From Margaritifera margaritifera (Eukaryota > Mollusca > Bivalvia > Unionida > Margaritiferidae), in the NCBI GenBank assembly GCA_029931535.1, contig JAQPZY010001560.1:3534001-3598000 (forward strand): a stretch of DNA of 64,000 bases, written 5' to 3'. The notes under the pieces are model-generated. The model ran no database searches. It saw only the letters and a list, made by a program, of their open reading frames with translations, and had not been told where the DNA came from. The position numbers and the translations under genes were made by a program. Below, one piece after another: positions 44,046-55,880 of this stretch (position 1 is the stretch's first letter; every line of letters starts with the position of its first letter).

Positions 44046-45985
44046 GCCATGGTTCTCTCTTCCTCTATCTTTAGACTGGTTCATGTATTTAATAATGCAT
44101 AAATGGGAGGGTTTTATTTTATTCCTCTGGGTAATGGAGTTGCAAATAACTATAATAACTAATAATTAGTTCCTTGGTCATGGCGTGTCCCTCCAAGCCT
44201 TGGAAAAATTATGTATAAATTTCTGTATACGCTCAGTAAAGTCATAAAAGCAACTAGAAAGTGAATACATGTGACTATGTGAAAATACTGCATTTGGGAC
44301 ATACATTCACCTTTTATATAAACTATTTAAAATATTGCCAATTTTCATCTGTGCCCATCAAATCAAAATACATTAATCACATAAAGATAATTTTATATTT
44401 CTTTTAAGCCACGCGAATACTTGTGTTCAGTTCTGACACTATTCATGAAAATAAGGAAATAAAGAAAAAGAATGCAGCTATAATCGTTCTCCGATACTTA
44501 CTTTTGCCAAAAATCTTGGGATTAATTGAAATGCGTCTAAGTTGGCAGATACATTGATCTTACCTTCATCAATGCAAGAAAATCTATTATAACCTATCAA
44601 AATATGTGTCACTTTCGAGACATACTGCTTTATATACAAGAATAGAAAAGTATACATTTTTATGTGTAATCCCAGTAATTGTTTATATTTTGTTCACAAT
44701 TATTTTTTATAATAACATTTCTTTTTAGTTTAAAGCTGGAACATATGGTTAACAGCTTAGGATTAATACACTAAATCATCATCCTTGGATGATAATGACA
44801 GTACTAAGGAAAATATACCCAGTTTATAATAATAGGATAAAGCCATTTTCAGAACATGTTTATTATTATTATTATTTTTATTATTATTATTATTTTTTTT
44901 TTTTTTTTAGATGTTTCAATCCGTGAATTTTTCGTTTCACGAGATTCCACATCGGTGAGTTATCATTCGTAGGCCGAAAATATTGACATGTAATCTGTAT
45001 GTGATTTCACATGTGCAAGCGTACGTGTGTGCGTGCGTGTGTGTGAAGAGAGAGGTAGAGGCAGAAATAAAGAGAGAGTGAAAGAGAAATATAGATAAGC
45101 GCATCTTCAAAAAGACATTAATTAAGTTCCTTATATACGTCCTTCATTTTCTCTAATTTTTTTTTTTTTTTTTTTATTTTTTTTTTTTATATTTTTTTTA
45201 TGAATGCAGTACGTTAGTTTTAAGTTCAGATGCACCAAAACTATCTTACTTATGTTAGGCACTAACTTGGACACATCATATCTAAAAATAAGCATAGGTT
45301 ATACAGAACTTGCTGGAAAGAGTTAATAGTTACATTTTAATAAAATGGCTGGAATTTTTAAGTGCATTTGACCTTTCTGGAACCGGCCGAATCCACACAG
45401 GGATTTCTAGTCTGAATACCAGACGCATACCTAAATAAACAATTTATTTTCTGTTTAGGTTTTGCCGCTGATTTACATTGAATGCAGATAGGATTATTCA
45501 CTGTTTAGCACATCTCCATTAAAAATCAAGGACAAATATGAATGCTTTTCTTAAGGGTCTTCAACTGGATGCAATAACAGTTGATTGATTCATTTAGTGC
45601 AATGATATATGCAATCAATGGATAGCAGGAAAAAATTACATCAGTAACGGTATTATATCCTTTTATATTTAATGAATGTATCAAATCGCTACGAATTCTA
45701 AATTGGAAAAACTAAACCCTTCATCCCAGTTCAGCCAACGCATTTAGCCCCAAGACTATACAATTATGACATTTCAGTAAACAATAACACTGTGAATTCA
45801 TTTATTTGTTTGAATACATTTTCATGGTTTTGCAGAAAAAGACTTGTTGATACTTAAATTCACAGATATGTGAATGAGGAAGTAGTTGTCCCATTTTCTC
45901 TACAATTGATGCAAAATCTTGTGTCTAATTCGTATATACCATATATAAAAAATCAAAGATTGGTGTAACTATTTAACAGGTCTTT
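44046..45985. other. Non-coding stretch with simple repeats
   Basis: (ATT)n at about 44,859-44,910 running into a T tract, a GT-rich tract at about 45,020-45,042, and T tracts at about 45,158-45,200. No gene recognised. Confidence 0.5.
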
Positions 45986-45989
45986 TTTT

Positions 45990-48440
45990 AACTGAAGAAT
46001 AACACATACATTCAATATATAAATCTCTTACAAGGGAAAGAATACTACATGATGACAATATTTTAAATAAACAAGTTACGGAATCTGAAGTAAGTTCAAG
46101 TATTAGGCAACTTAAATCGGGGAAAAAGTACAAGACCTGATAGACTTTGAGCTGAATTTTTAAAAAAAATACTTGCACTCAGATCACACCAGTTTAAACA
46201 AAGATTTGAACAGTATATTTATACTTTAATTAATTCCGCTATACACCAGTATAGAGGGGACGGGGGGATGGATATCGTTCCAATGCATAAAAATGGAGTG
46301 AGAAATGATACTATATGTTATAAAATTCTGACTGATAGACTTTCATACTTGAACTGAGACAAATGATAAGATCGATGAAGCTCAAGCTGGATTTCAAATA
46401 TGTTCTTACTAGAAGCAACGCACACAAATATTTGTCACCTTTCTATTGTCTATACATTGACTTTTCTAAGGCCTTTGATAACGTTAAGTATGACAGCTTA
46501 CTCCAGAACATATTCAATAAAAGCGTACATGAGAAATTGTTAACATTTTAAAGGTAATATATACCAACTTGAAATCGCGTGTACGAACAGGGAAGGGCTT
46601 GACCGATCTGTTTACCTGTATTATCGTCCAATGGGACGTAACCAGTCCAATAGTGTTTGTCCTTATTTATTTAGGATTTATGTACCCTGTTGAGAAAACC
46701 ATTGTGGGTCGGATATCTTTCCCACTAACGAAGTACCGACCATAACATGTTTACTACTTACCGACGATGTTGAAAACTGCCGAAACTATAAAAAGAAAAA
46801 AAAAAAATTAAAATCAACTAAACATTACAAACGAATTTTGCAATAATCCGGCGTAAATGTGAATAAAAAGAAAACAGCTATAATTGTTTTTGCAAAACAG
46901 TGGTCCTCATCGAAAACACGAATTAAAAAAAGACTTGTTAAGGTGTGATTATTAAAACGATTACGGTTTATAAATACATGCGTGTTCTGTTCACTTAAAA
47001 TTGTCACGAATGACAGCTAAAGTTTTAAAGTTTAAGTCAGAGGTCAGAAGATATTTAATTGCGATCCAAAATTTTTAATTTATTTTTTTTTAAATTGCAT
47101 GTTTCATACAAATCGAAGCATTAAAAATTATTTGATTCTGTAGTAAGCCCCGTTCTTTGTAACGAGTCAGAAATCTGGGCTTATGAATATTCTAATCCTA
47201 CTGAAACATTGCGTGTTGACATCTGTTAATATTTCTTGGGTGTTAACAGATCGGTCAACACTAGTGTATTATTAGCAGAGTGCGGAGGACTGCTGCTTTG
47301 TGTTAATTATGTAATATGTGTAAGATGTTGTTGTAAACGTTTAAAAATATAGAAAATTGTTACCCAAAATAATGCTATTTGATGCTTAAATCACTTGACT
47401 AAAGTGGATGCAGAACATGGGCATCGCATTTTTAAATAATGACCGGTTAAATATGATTATGGTTATGTTTGGTTATTTGAAGAAATTGGTGATATCAGCA
47501 TTTTTTTTAGACAGTTTCGTTATGTGAGTATCTGACTGTTGTGAACAAGGGTTACTTGCTAATATCAATGTCTGAGAGTATCTGACTGTTGTCAATAAGG
47601 GTTACTTGCTAACATCAATGTATGAGAGTATCCGACTGTTGTCAAGAAGGGTAACTTGCTAATATCAATGTATGAGAGTATCTGACTGTTGTCAAGAAGT
47701 GTTACTTGCTAATATCGATGTATGAGAGTATCCGACTGTTTTCAAGAAGGGTTACTTTCTAATATCAATGTATGAGAGAATATGACTGTTGTCAAGAAGG
47801 GTTACTTGCTAATATCAATGTATGAGAGTATCCGACTGCTGTCAACAAGGGTTACTTGCTAATATCAATTTACGAGAGTATCCGACTGTTTTCAAGAAGG
47901 GTTACTTTCTAATATCAATGTATGAGAGAATATGACTGTTGTCAAGAAGGGTTACTTGCTAATATCAATGTATGAGAGAATATAGCTGTTGTCAAGAAGG
48001 GTTACTTGCTAATATCAATGTATGAGAGTATCCGACCGCTGTCAACAAGGGTTACTTGCTAATATCAATTTACGAGAGTATCCGACTGTTTTCAAGAAGG
48101 GTTACTTTCTAATATCAATGTATGAGAGAATATGACTGTTGTCAAGAAGGGTTACTTGCTAATATCAATGTATGAGAGAATATAGCTGTTGTCAAGAAGG
48201 GTTACTTGCTAATATCAATTTACGAGAATTTAGTATATGTGAGTGCTATAAATATCTTAAAACTTTCTTGAATGTTGAAAGATACGATGTATTGGCGACA
48301 ATTGTATTTAAGAAATAGAGACAGGCCAATACGAGGGGTTGGATAGGGAAGACAGGGTTTGTTCTTATTGTTTAAATCACATATAAGAAGATTTTCACTT
48401 GCTTATGGGAAATGTTCAACATACAACTAGGAAAAAGATA
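45990..48440 (+). mobile_element. Second decayed LINE, split by a 50-bp minisatellite
   Basis: RT-region motifs occur in changing frames: GKSTRPD at about 46,125, YCLYIDFSKAFDNVKYDSL at about 46,445-46,500, and LLTDDVE at about 46,755. Further on are KLFDSVV-type text leading to SPVLCNESEIWAYEY at about 47,140, FLGVNRSVNTSVLLAE at about 47,235 and a further typical C-terminal stretch ending at about 47,520. After the minisatellite, CECYKYLKTFLNVERYDVLA at about 48,240 and a short degenerate end follow. Many stops and frameshifts show it is dead. It differs in sequence from the 175-3,425 element, so it is an independent insertion. Confidence 0.75.
47525..48235. repeat. 50-bp minisatellite, about 14 copies, with 3-4-monomer higher order
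   Basis: TCTGACTGTTGTCAAGAAGG followed by GTTACTTGCTAATATCAATG recurs every 50 bp from 47,531. Variant monomers (TTTTCAAGAAGG...TTACTTTCT, GAATATGACTG, CGACTGCTGTCAACAAGG, AATTTACGAGAG) recur in the same order from 47,731, 47,881 and 48,081. This shows amplification of blocks of three and four monomers. Confidence 0.93.
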
Positions 48441-48512
48441 AGTCTGTATATTTTTTTATCATGTTTTAGAAAAAAAGGGATAAAAAAGAATATCTAATAT
48501 TAGGAATGATTT

Positions 48513-48516
<4 letters not shown>

Positions 48517-48579
<63 letters not shown>
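48517..48579. repeat. (TA)n microsatellite
   Basis: Uninterrupted run of about 31 TA units. The Ile/Tyr frames over it are artefacts. Confidence 0.97.
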
Positions 48580-48582
<3 letters not shown>

Positions 48583-49109
48583 CATATATGTTAACATTTG
48601 GGGACACACAAGCAACCTTTGGGCGACCGGGGTCGCGAAGAGGATATATCTAGTGTCGTCCAAAAGTAAAACAATATTCCTTACTATTTATGTTGAAAGA
48701 AGAGCGTAGTAGCTATTTCAGAATTATGAATGAGATAGTAATAAGGTTAAACCTTACTTTAAAACCAAGTTTTTTTTTAAACTTATTCGTAGATTTTTAC
48801 ATTTTACAATTTTGATATATATACGCGGTGCAACCTTCCGGTGACATCATGTATACTATGGATATCTCTGTTGATTGGATGTATATTTACATTACTAAAG
48901 TAAGTTTTAAAATTCATTTTTATCATCATCGTTGTTACGTATCGAACCGTTATCATAAATAATGTTAAAGTTAAAACCCAACATATTAGCTAAGTTTAGG
49001 CCCACTTCTAAGCTTAACCGCTTTGGTCATACATTCTAATCTGATGCCCATGTTTATAGTCAGCTTCCGGACAAGCATCCTGGATATTATTCGCAATAAT
49101 AGCTGGCTT
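48580..49109. other. Non-coding stretch
   Basis: No gene or array recognised. Confidence 0.4.
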
Positions 49110-49385
49110 TACCATTAAGGGGGCGCTCTACAGATAATACGTGCTTCTGAAAGAGTGACAGGTGTAAGATGAAGTTGTTTGCATTTGCAACATTCACAAT
49201 AGAGAGAATGTTGGTATACCTCTATGCTACTTTCATGTACTGTGGCTGAAATTTCTTTACATATTGTACTTGTGGAAATTTGACATGATCTAAGCACACA
49301 GCAGACAAAAAGGCCACTCCAAAGTACTCTAAAAATCAGCCTTAATTAGTCAAAAGTACAATATTTTCAGCAGTTATTAAAATAC
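49110..49385 (-). repeat. Repeat R3, copy 1, with a 60-codon minus-strand frame
   Basis: About 270 bases match 50,468-50,745 in the same orientation (for example GAAGTTGTTTGCATTTGCAA, ACTTTCATGTACTGTGGCTG, TTAGTCAAAAGTACAATATT). On the minus strand both copies keep a 60-codon frame sharing ICKEISATVHESSIEV and CECCKCKQL. A poly-T tract lies at 49,480-49,510. Either fragments of one multi-copy transposon or a duplicated gene piece. Confidence 0.7.
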
Positions 49386-49477
49386 GGAAACAAATGTTGC
49401 CAGAGTAGGCAACACCAGCCTCTGAAAGTACAATGAATGAATTACAAAATATATAAAAAGTAAAAAAAGTTATCGCC

Positions 49478-49479
<2 letters not shown>

Positions 49480-49510
<31 letters not shown>
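49480..49510. repeat. Poly-T tract, 31 bases
   Basis: Pure T run. It could be the tail of a minus-strand retroelement, but no body is identified. Confidence 0.95.
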
Positions 49511-49511
<1 letters not shown>

Positions 49512-50465
49512 AAGTCCAGGAAGTGAAAATGACCAAGCGGAGCTAGCAGTTTTTTGAGAGGAACACATCTTAAGTAAGACCAAGCTGTATACTCTATAAC
49601 CCAAATGCACCCATCAATCATACACCAAAATAAAGGGAGTTCAAAGTTCTTTTAACATCACATAAGATATACAAGGTCTTTTTTAAATAGCCAGGACAAT
49701 CAGTGAGGAAAACCTGGGTAAGTCTTTTTCTTTAAAAATCTAACCTATGCAAGGTACGAAAATGGAGAGTGCCAACTTAAGACAAATATGAAAGCTTGTG
49801 CAATTGCTTTTCTCTTTCTCATATAATCATGTATGCTTTTCTCAACAAAATGGTATATTAACATTGATGTTATCCATGAAAATAAGATAATTATAATTGA
49901 GGCAGTATTTTGTGTACAATGACCTCAATTATAGGGAAATTAGAAGTCTTAGAACACAGGAGTAAAGTCAACTTAAATTTAAAACTTTTGTATTAAGTGA
50001 AAGAAAAATATAGCAAAAATGTTTCTTTTCATTCGCTTGTAATAAAATCAAGGAAAATAATGATGATAAAGCAGATTCGCTTTCTTCCATATACTAGTGT
50101 TAGAAGAATTATCAAACTTTGTACACGTTGACCTTTGACCTCTGTGAACCTGTACTCTTCCACCCCTGTTCAAACTGTAAATGTTATTAGTGACATCTCA
50201 GGAATAATTGTGGCAAGTTTTATGTTCCTGTCTTTTACCAAAACATTGGTTACTATTGTTGAGAAAATGCAAGGTGTATTTTTTAAATAGCTCACTTTTC
50301 ATCATGGAGTGAGGGGAAGCTGGGCTTGTGTGGGACTTTACTATTAGTGAATACTCTTCTGTGGCAAAAATACATGAGAATGATTCAAAAGGACTGTTTA
50401 GATGCTTGCGACTTTAAATGTTTCAGCTATACAACCGAAATGAAATCACATAATAATACATATGT
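49511..50465. other. Non-coding stretch between the two R3 copies
   Basis: No gene recognised. A 62-codon plus frame at 50,326-50,514 has no motif. Confidence 0.4.
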
Positions 50466-50467
50466 GG

Positions 50468-50745
50468 TCTTTATGCGGGAGCTCTACAGATATTACGTAC
50501 GTCTGAGAGAGTGATAGTTGTAAGTTGAAGTTGTTTGCATTTGCAACATTCACAATGAAGAGAATGTTGGCATACCTCTATGCTACTTTCATGTACTGTG
50601 GCTGAAATTTCTTTACATATTGCACTTGTGGAAAGTGTATATGAACTAAGCACACAGCAGACAGAAATGGCCGCTCCAAAGTACTCGAAACATCAGCCTG
50701 AATTAGTCAAAAGTACAATATTTTCAGCAGTTATTAAAATAGCAA
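50468..50745 (-). repeat. Repeat R3, copy 2
   Basis: Direct repeat of 49,110-49,385 with roughly one difference per ten bases. The minus-strand frame of 60 codons is intact here too (ICKEISATVHESSIEVCQHS). Confidence 0.7.
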
Positions 50746-51490
50746 AAATTCAGACGCTTTCTTGAGGCTACTGGACTACTTAATAACGAGGGCTTGGCAC
50801 CTCAAAAAATATAAAAACAAATTATAAATAGAAAAAAAGTGCTCGAATAGCAATACTCATGACCACACTACCCTTTTAACCATTATTAACCAATGTTTAT
50901 TACTTTGGCCATGATAAATTTAGTCTGGCGATAGTACGGAAACTGTAAAATTTGATAGTCACAAAAGTGAAAAGAGAATAGAAAAGTTGGAAAAACGTTG
51001 AACTAAATACAAAAGGTTATAAGAACTGCTCATACATCAAATATGGGGTCGTGGATATTACAATTACATTATCTGAAATCATTTATGATGAAAGGTTCAA
51101 ATGTAATTGTGGTCAGATGATAAAAGTTAACTCATTTGATGAACGTTGCAAAACAAAAGTGCACTAAAGGTATTCGTAAGCGAAGTCGAAATAAATAGAA
51201 GAGGAAAGAGACGATTAGAAGAGTAAAAGAAACGAGAGTAAAAGTGTTATCTTTAATAATTTAATAATTGTGATGATGTATGCAAATTTGTGATAATTAA
51301 ATAAGCAACAGACCTCTGAGAGGTTTTCGAGACTTTGGTTTCAGTTCAGATGAGAAAGATGTAACACTTGGTCAGTCAATTAACAATGACTTAAATTTAA
51401 ATAACAACTGCATTACGCATTCTGTACCTAAATTCGATACATCTAATAGAGAGTTTACAGCGAAACGTATTGATGTTTAAATACGTAATA
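50746..51490. other. Non-coding stretch, possibly part of an old LINE
   Basis: A-rich on the plus strand with short Lys/Glu-rich frames. The segment continues on the far side of the hAT MITE. No firm assignment. Confidence 0.3.
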
Positions 51491-51498
51491 GTCTAGAA

Positions 51499-51754
51499 CA
51501 GTGTTGTCCAACCTGTGGACCGCAGACCCCTGGGGGGGGGGGGCCGCGTGGTTATTCCAAGGGGTCCGCGAATTCACATAGCTTCGCAGCGAGTATTGCT
51601 CTTCCAGTCAGCTCTTGCTTTCATGTTATCCCCGCCGCTGCGAGCAAATCATGTTCGAATTTAGCGCGCCAAGCTGATAACTATTTATCCCCGCCACAGC
51701 CTAAAAGTACAACTATTAGCATGTGGGGGTACTCAAAAAGGTTGTGAACCACTG
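51499..51754. mobile_element. hAT-type MITE, 256 bp
   Basis: The left end CAGTGTTGTCCAACCTGTGG and the right end AAAAAGGTTGTGAACCACTG are inverted repeats of the CAGTGGTTC...AACC type that marks hAT superfamily elements. Flanking octamers GTCTAGAA and TTTTAGAG match at five of eight positions, a decayed 8-bp target duplication. The interior is non-coding with a G11 run. It is non-autonomous and would need a hAT transposase in trans. Confidence 0.75.
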
Positions 51755-51764
51755 TTTTAGAGTC

Positions 51765-52320
51765 CATGCAATGCAAGGTATCAAAACATGGAAAGAAGAT
51801 ATAGACAATAAATTAACATGTATTGAACAGAATGGTAATGAAATTCAAGAGTTTCAAAAACAGACTGATAACAACAGAAGAGAAAAATGATTTTAGATGC
51901 ACAGAACTGCTTTAAACACAGGTTCAACGCGATATCTGATGCAATCAATACAAACCGGAAGAGAAAGAACTGATCAAATACCAGACATTCAACAGTTTTT
52001 GCCACCTGTTGAACACCCGAGAAACTCGGAGGTAGATGCGTTACAGAGTGACATGGGGAAAATGTTTGAAGAATTCTGGAAGACTCGAAGACTTAACAAT
52101 CTCAGCTGGTTGTAGTACCAGTAATACTAACTTCAACAACAAGATGTCTGCTAATATTTTGCCAGAGCTGCAGAAAAGTGAATGTTTTAACAACAATACG
52201 CCAAAATTCAAAGACAATAAAAACAAAATAAATGTGAATAAAATTGTGATAAGCAGAATAAGAACAAATATAAGTTATATATTAGTGATTTAAAGAACAA
52301 AATCAAAATGTTAAATGTTC
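51765..52320 (+). mobile_element. Possible LINE ORF1-like fragment
   Basis: The plus strand reads MQGIKTWKEDIDNKLTCIEQ followed by GNEIQEFQKQTDNNRREK, a coiled-coil-like pattern. After one stop it continues with a 72-codon frame ending GKMFEEFWKTRRLNNLSW. Coiled-coil proteins of this style are typical of LINE first ORFs. No nucleic-acid-binding motif is visible, so this is tentative. Confidence 0.25.
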
Positions 52321-52369
52321 AGACCCTACCAACTGTCAAAGATAAGGTTACTGCTGGAATATAACAATT

Positions 52370-54070
52370 AAAATGGGTGTGGCGGTATTACCCTCGTTAC
52401 AAGGTGTCCGCTTTATTTGGTTGGTTATCGTTAACTAGAGTATGATCGACCTTGGTGTTATTGCCCGGATCGAGTAAATAATAAAATAAATTATGAAACT
52501 TTTTATAGATGGAATAAATAGAGATCTGAGCAGATATATAGAACAGAATAACACGAGCCCCCGTACATGAAATATAACAATTTAATCAATTACATAAACA
52601 AACTGGGATAATACATTACATTAGGAAAATACACTTCTTTTTGAAATAAATCATTTACTGAATTTTAACACAAATATACTTATGCAAATAGCCAATCTGT
52701 TTTAAACGATAGAATTAGTTCATCATAGAATCGAGTGAACAATCGAAGTCGTTGCCCTGTACAATGGCATAACCTGCGATAAGCTGGGTCACTCCAACTT
52801 CGATGCTGCTGTCCAGTCAAGATTGATGTTCTCCTCTTTTTTCCCTTCTCCTCTCTCTTATCTCGCCTCTTTCCGGCCCTCAAAGTTTGTGTGAGTAGGT
52901 AGGTGTAGGTGGATACTTAGATACGTGGATACGTAGGTACGTGGATGGAGCTATTTCCCCTTTCAAAATAAACAGAGAAGCAACCTAAATCTTCCGTCAA
53001 ATATCCTACTGGGAATAGAACCTTACTCCACTCTCGTTACGTCAGATATCGTCCTATCGTAATTCAAACAGATACCAAAGGATATCTGGTCAGGCCAAGC
53101 ATGGCAGACCATAAACAAACCTAGTTTCAGAAGATTAATGTATTTCTAACTGTTATTTCATCACTGACTCAAATTAAAATCACACGAGACATAACAGTTT
53201 CAGTTCCCGTCTCAATTATACAAATGAATCAATGAAATTCACTTCATGGCTTAACTACATTAATTTCAGTGAATACTCAAGTCTTTATCATACATGAAAT
53301 CATCCATGACAACTTGTATCAAATAAAGTAATGCATGAAATTCTTAGAATACACGATTCCTATAACGATCAAGACGATAAATTCAAACAATTCGTCGAAC
53401 TCAAATAAAGAAGATTATTGTATGAATTCAGACAAATGAACTCAACAAATAGTTACACTCATATCAAGAAAATTGATCTACGAATTTAAACATATAAATT
53501 CATGCAAATATAAACAAATAAATTCAAGCAAATAATTATATTGATATCAACGAATTACATGAGATTGATGCAAATACCTTGTGCTTTCAAGCCTCGCATG
53601 CTTCAACCGCCAGAATTGTGTCCGTCAACTTTCCAGACATCCGGTCCCTTGAATAATTGTTTTTACGAGAGAACTTCTTCTAAATTCAGTCTCGGAGTCT
53701 CGGAGTCAAATCTATTTCTCTTGCAGAAAAACTTTGACTGACTAAATTTTGCGATGGGGCATATTAAAAAACATGAAATTTCTTCTGGGAAACACGCCCC
53801 TTATTTAGCGTAGCCAATCAGATTAAACGGATCTACCGCCTTTTATAAAAATGCGACAATTCGGTCTAGATTTTGCGCTATTTAAGTAACTGATTCTGGA
53901 CAATCTCAACTCTGACAGTTTCGATACCAAGATCGAAGTTAACCTTTTCCTTCCAATCTGTCTGACCGTTAAATAAACGAATGCTTAATTAAGAATCCAC
54001 CTCGTCCCCGAAACAGGGACATTAAACCCCTCGCAGTCTAGCGATTTTATACGGTACCTTTAATCATAAA
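52370..54070. other. Unclassified segment with promoter- and poly-A-like signals
   Basis: It separates the ORF1-like fragment from further LINE-like text. A TATA-like CCTTTTATAAAAATG at about 53,838 and an AATAAA at about 53,973 are arranged as in an LTR. A small GGATAC/GTAGGTACGTGG repeat is at about 52,895-52,950, and AAATTCA/AACAAATAAATTC repeats lie at about 53,400-53,540. No terminal repeats were identified, so LTR status is unproven. Confidence 0.25.
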
Positions 54071-54384
54071 TCTAATTAATTGTTCTCTGTCAAACTAAAT
54101 GTTCTCTACAGAAATCGACATAAATTTGCATCCTTACAATGGGCTACAACTGAATATTTTGACAGAGATCTGGTTATTAATATTGGTGTGTTACTGAGTA
54201 GTATTGACGAATTTGACAAAATGATAAAACTTGCGACAAAAGATTTATTAATCTAGAATTTAAAAATGTAAACTACTGGTGCATTCAGGGCTAAAATGGA
54301 TTTTAAAAAAGATTCTTTCATTAAGTATATTAAAAGAGGAAATTTATAAATACAACCAGGAGCTGAATAATAAAATCAATCTAA

Positions 54385-54580
54385 TTATTCATGTCTTGGT
54401 GGTGTTTGGCGGCATTTTCAACACATTATTTTTATATTATGTCGAGAAAATGGGAACTAAGCGCCTTTCCCAAGAACACACTGAGACAGCCAAACCGGGC
54501 TAGCCAGGCGGGTATAGAACCACAACTCTAGGATTAAAAGCATGATGCTCTATTAAGTGAACTACTGCGGCTTCCCCCGA
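54385..54580 (-). mobile_element. tRNA-derived SINE (family A)
   Basis: The minus strand starts near 54,578 with GGGGGAAGCCGCAGTAGTTC. It carries an A-box-like TAGTTCACTTAATAGAGC and a B-box-like GGTTCTATACCC (54,511-54,521 complement), spaced as in a tRNA gene. The body then continues to GGGAAAGGCGCTTAGTTCCC and a tail matching 22,975-23,075. The head does not form an intact tRNA. Confidence 0.65.
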
Positions 54581-55249
54581 AGTAATGTGCAATGTATAGT
54601 GCTTTTTAAAATAAGATGAATCCAGATGGTATTGATACAATATTGTTTACTGAAAAATGTTTAACCGGAAACAAATAGGGATGCCTGGTTCTTCAGTAAA
54701 TTATCGGATAACGAGCCCCGTTGTGAATTAATGTACGAAGATGGCGAGTTAATATATAGAACATAATACTGATATGGAACATTTATCTGTATATTCGTAC
54801 ATATATCACATATTATAAGATATATCCCCAAAAAGGGTTCTTGAATATTTTTAAGGCTGAATTCCACTTCACCCACTGGTTAGTATTTTTGTGCTTAACT
54901 ATCGATCACTGCTGAATACAAAGGAAATTATTATGGTAAGTGTATTTGCTTCGGCAGTGAGCTCTCCAATTTGTACATATCCTAATGAAATGGTATTCAT
55001 TTAATCACTGATAAATTATTATGTACTAAAACCATATACAGTGATGCCGTTTTGATGCTTGCAGTGAATTGAATGCTTGTATTACAGATTTATTGGACTA
55101 TATTCGTGAAGATAATTTTGATCTGTGTTCGATGCAGATTTTTCTTGTTATAGTACAAATTACTGAAGTTAGGGATTAGAGGAAATATTTTAAATATTAT
55201 GCATTCTACGTATGCATTCTCTGTATGCGTGCAGCTTGGGTACGGTAAG

Positions 55250-55617
55250 ATGACTGCTTTTATTTGTTATGTTTAATAACGATTTTGAAGTGAAATTTTC
55301 AGAAAATGAGGTTCCGTGGACAGATTTAATTACGTTGCAGTTGTTTTTGACTTTTCATGCAGATGATATAGTAATTTTATTCCGAAATAAAAGGTTTTCA
55401 AATTTGTTTTGGATACTCTTGGATACTAATGGTAACTATTGGTATAAATGGCGTTTAAAAGTAAATGCAAACAAGACACAAATTGTGTTAATTTAAAGGG
55501 GTGGAAATATAGTAGATAATGCTAAGATTCGTTTATAGGCTATGAACCAAGAAACTAGTAAAAAAATAATTCTTTGCATTGATTTTATGTTGTAGATTTA
55601 TATCAGATTTTAAAAAG

Positions 55618-55674
<57 letters not shown>

Positions 55675-55880
55675 AGGTGCACGTGGACTAAATGAATAAA
55701 GTCTTCTCCCAGATGGATAAGGCAGATATGCAGCTGTAATAATGTATATAGATACCACTCAAGTTTTTTTTTCTTCTGTGCCACCTTTCGAATTCATGTA
55801 TATTATACTATTTATTATGTACTTGCCATGGTTTGGTTATTGACTTTATGCAATAAACTGTATTAATTCATTGATTCACT
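55250..55880 (+). mobile_element. Third LINE fragment: RT end and 3' UTR
   Basis: The 76-codon frame at 55,269-55,496 reads LFLTFHADDIVILFRNKRF and then WYKWRLKVNANKTQIVLI. That is the RT catalytic ADD box (His-Ala-Asp-Asp here for Tyr/Phe-Ala-Asp-Asp) followed by the W..KVN..KT motif. Text around 54,130-54,330 (SIDEFDKMIKLATKDLL) may be the preceding region of the same element. A 3' end with ATGCAATAAACTG at about 55,849 closes it. The interval holds a (CA)n/(TA)n microsatellite. Confidence 0.7.
55617..55674. repeat. (CA)n(TA)n microsatellite
   Basis: About 20 CA units followed by about 8 TA units, lying inside the 3' part of the third LINE fragment. Confidence 0.97.

Noticed and set aside
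52680..52883. Basic 67-codon minus-strand frame
   Set aside because: The Lys/Arg content comes from a CT-rich tract, and no nearby feature supports it.
54385..54580. A functional tRNA gene on the minus strand
   Set aside because: A and B boxes are recognisable but the stems do not pair properly, and the sequence continues into a SINE body with a second copy elsewhere.
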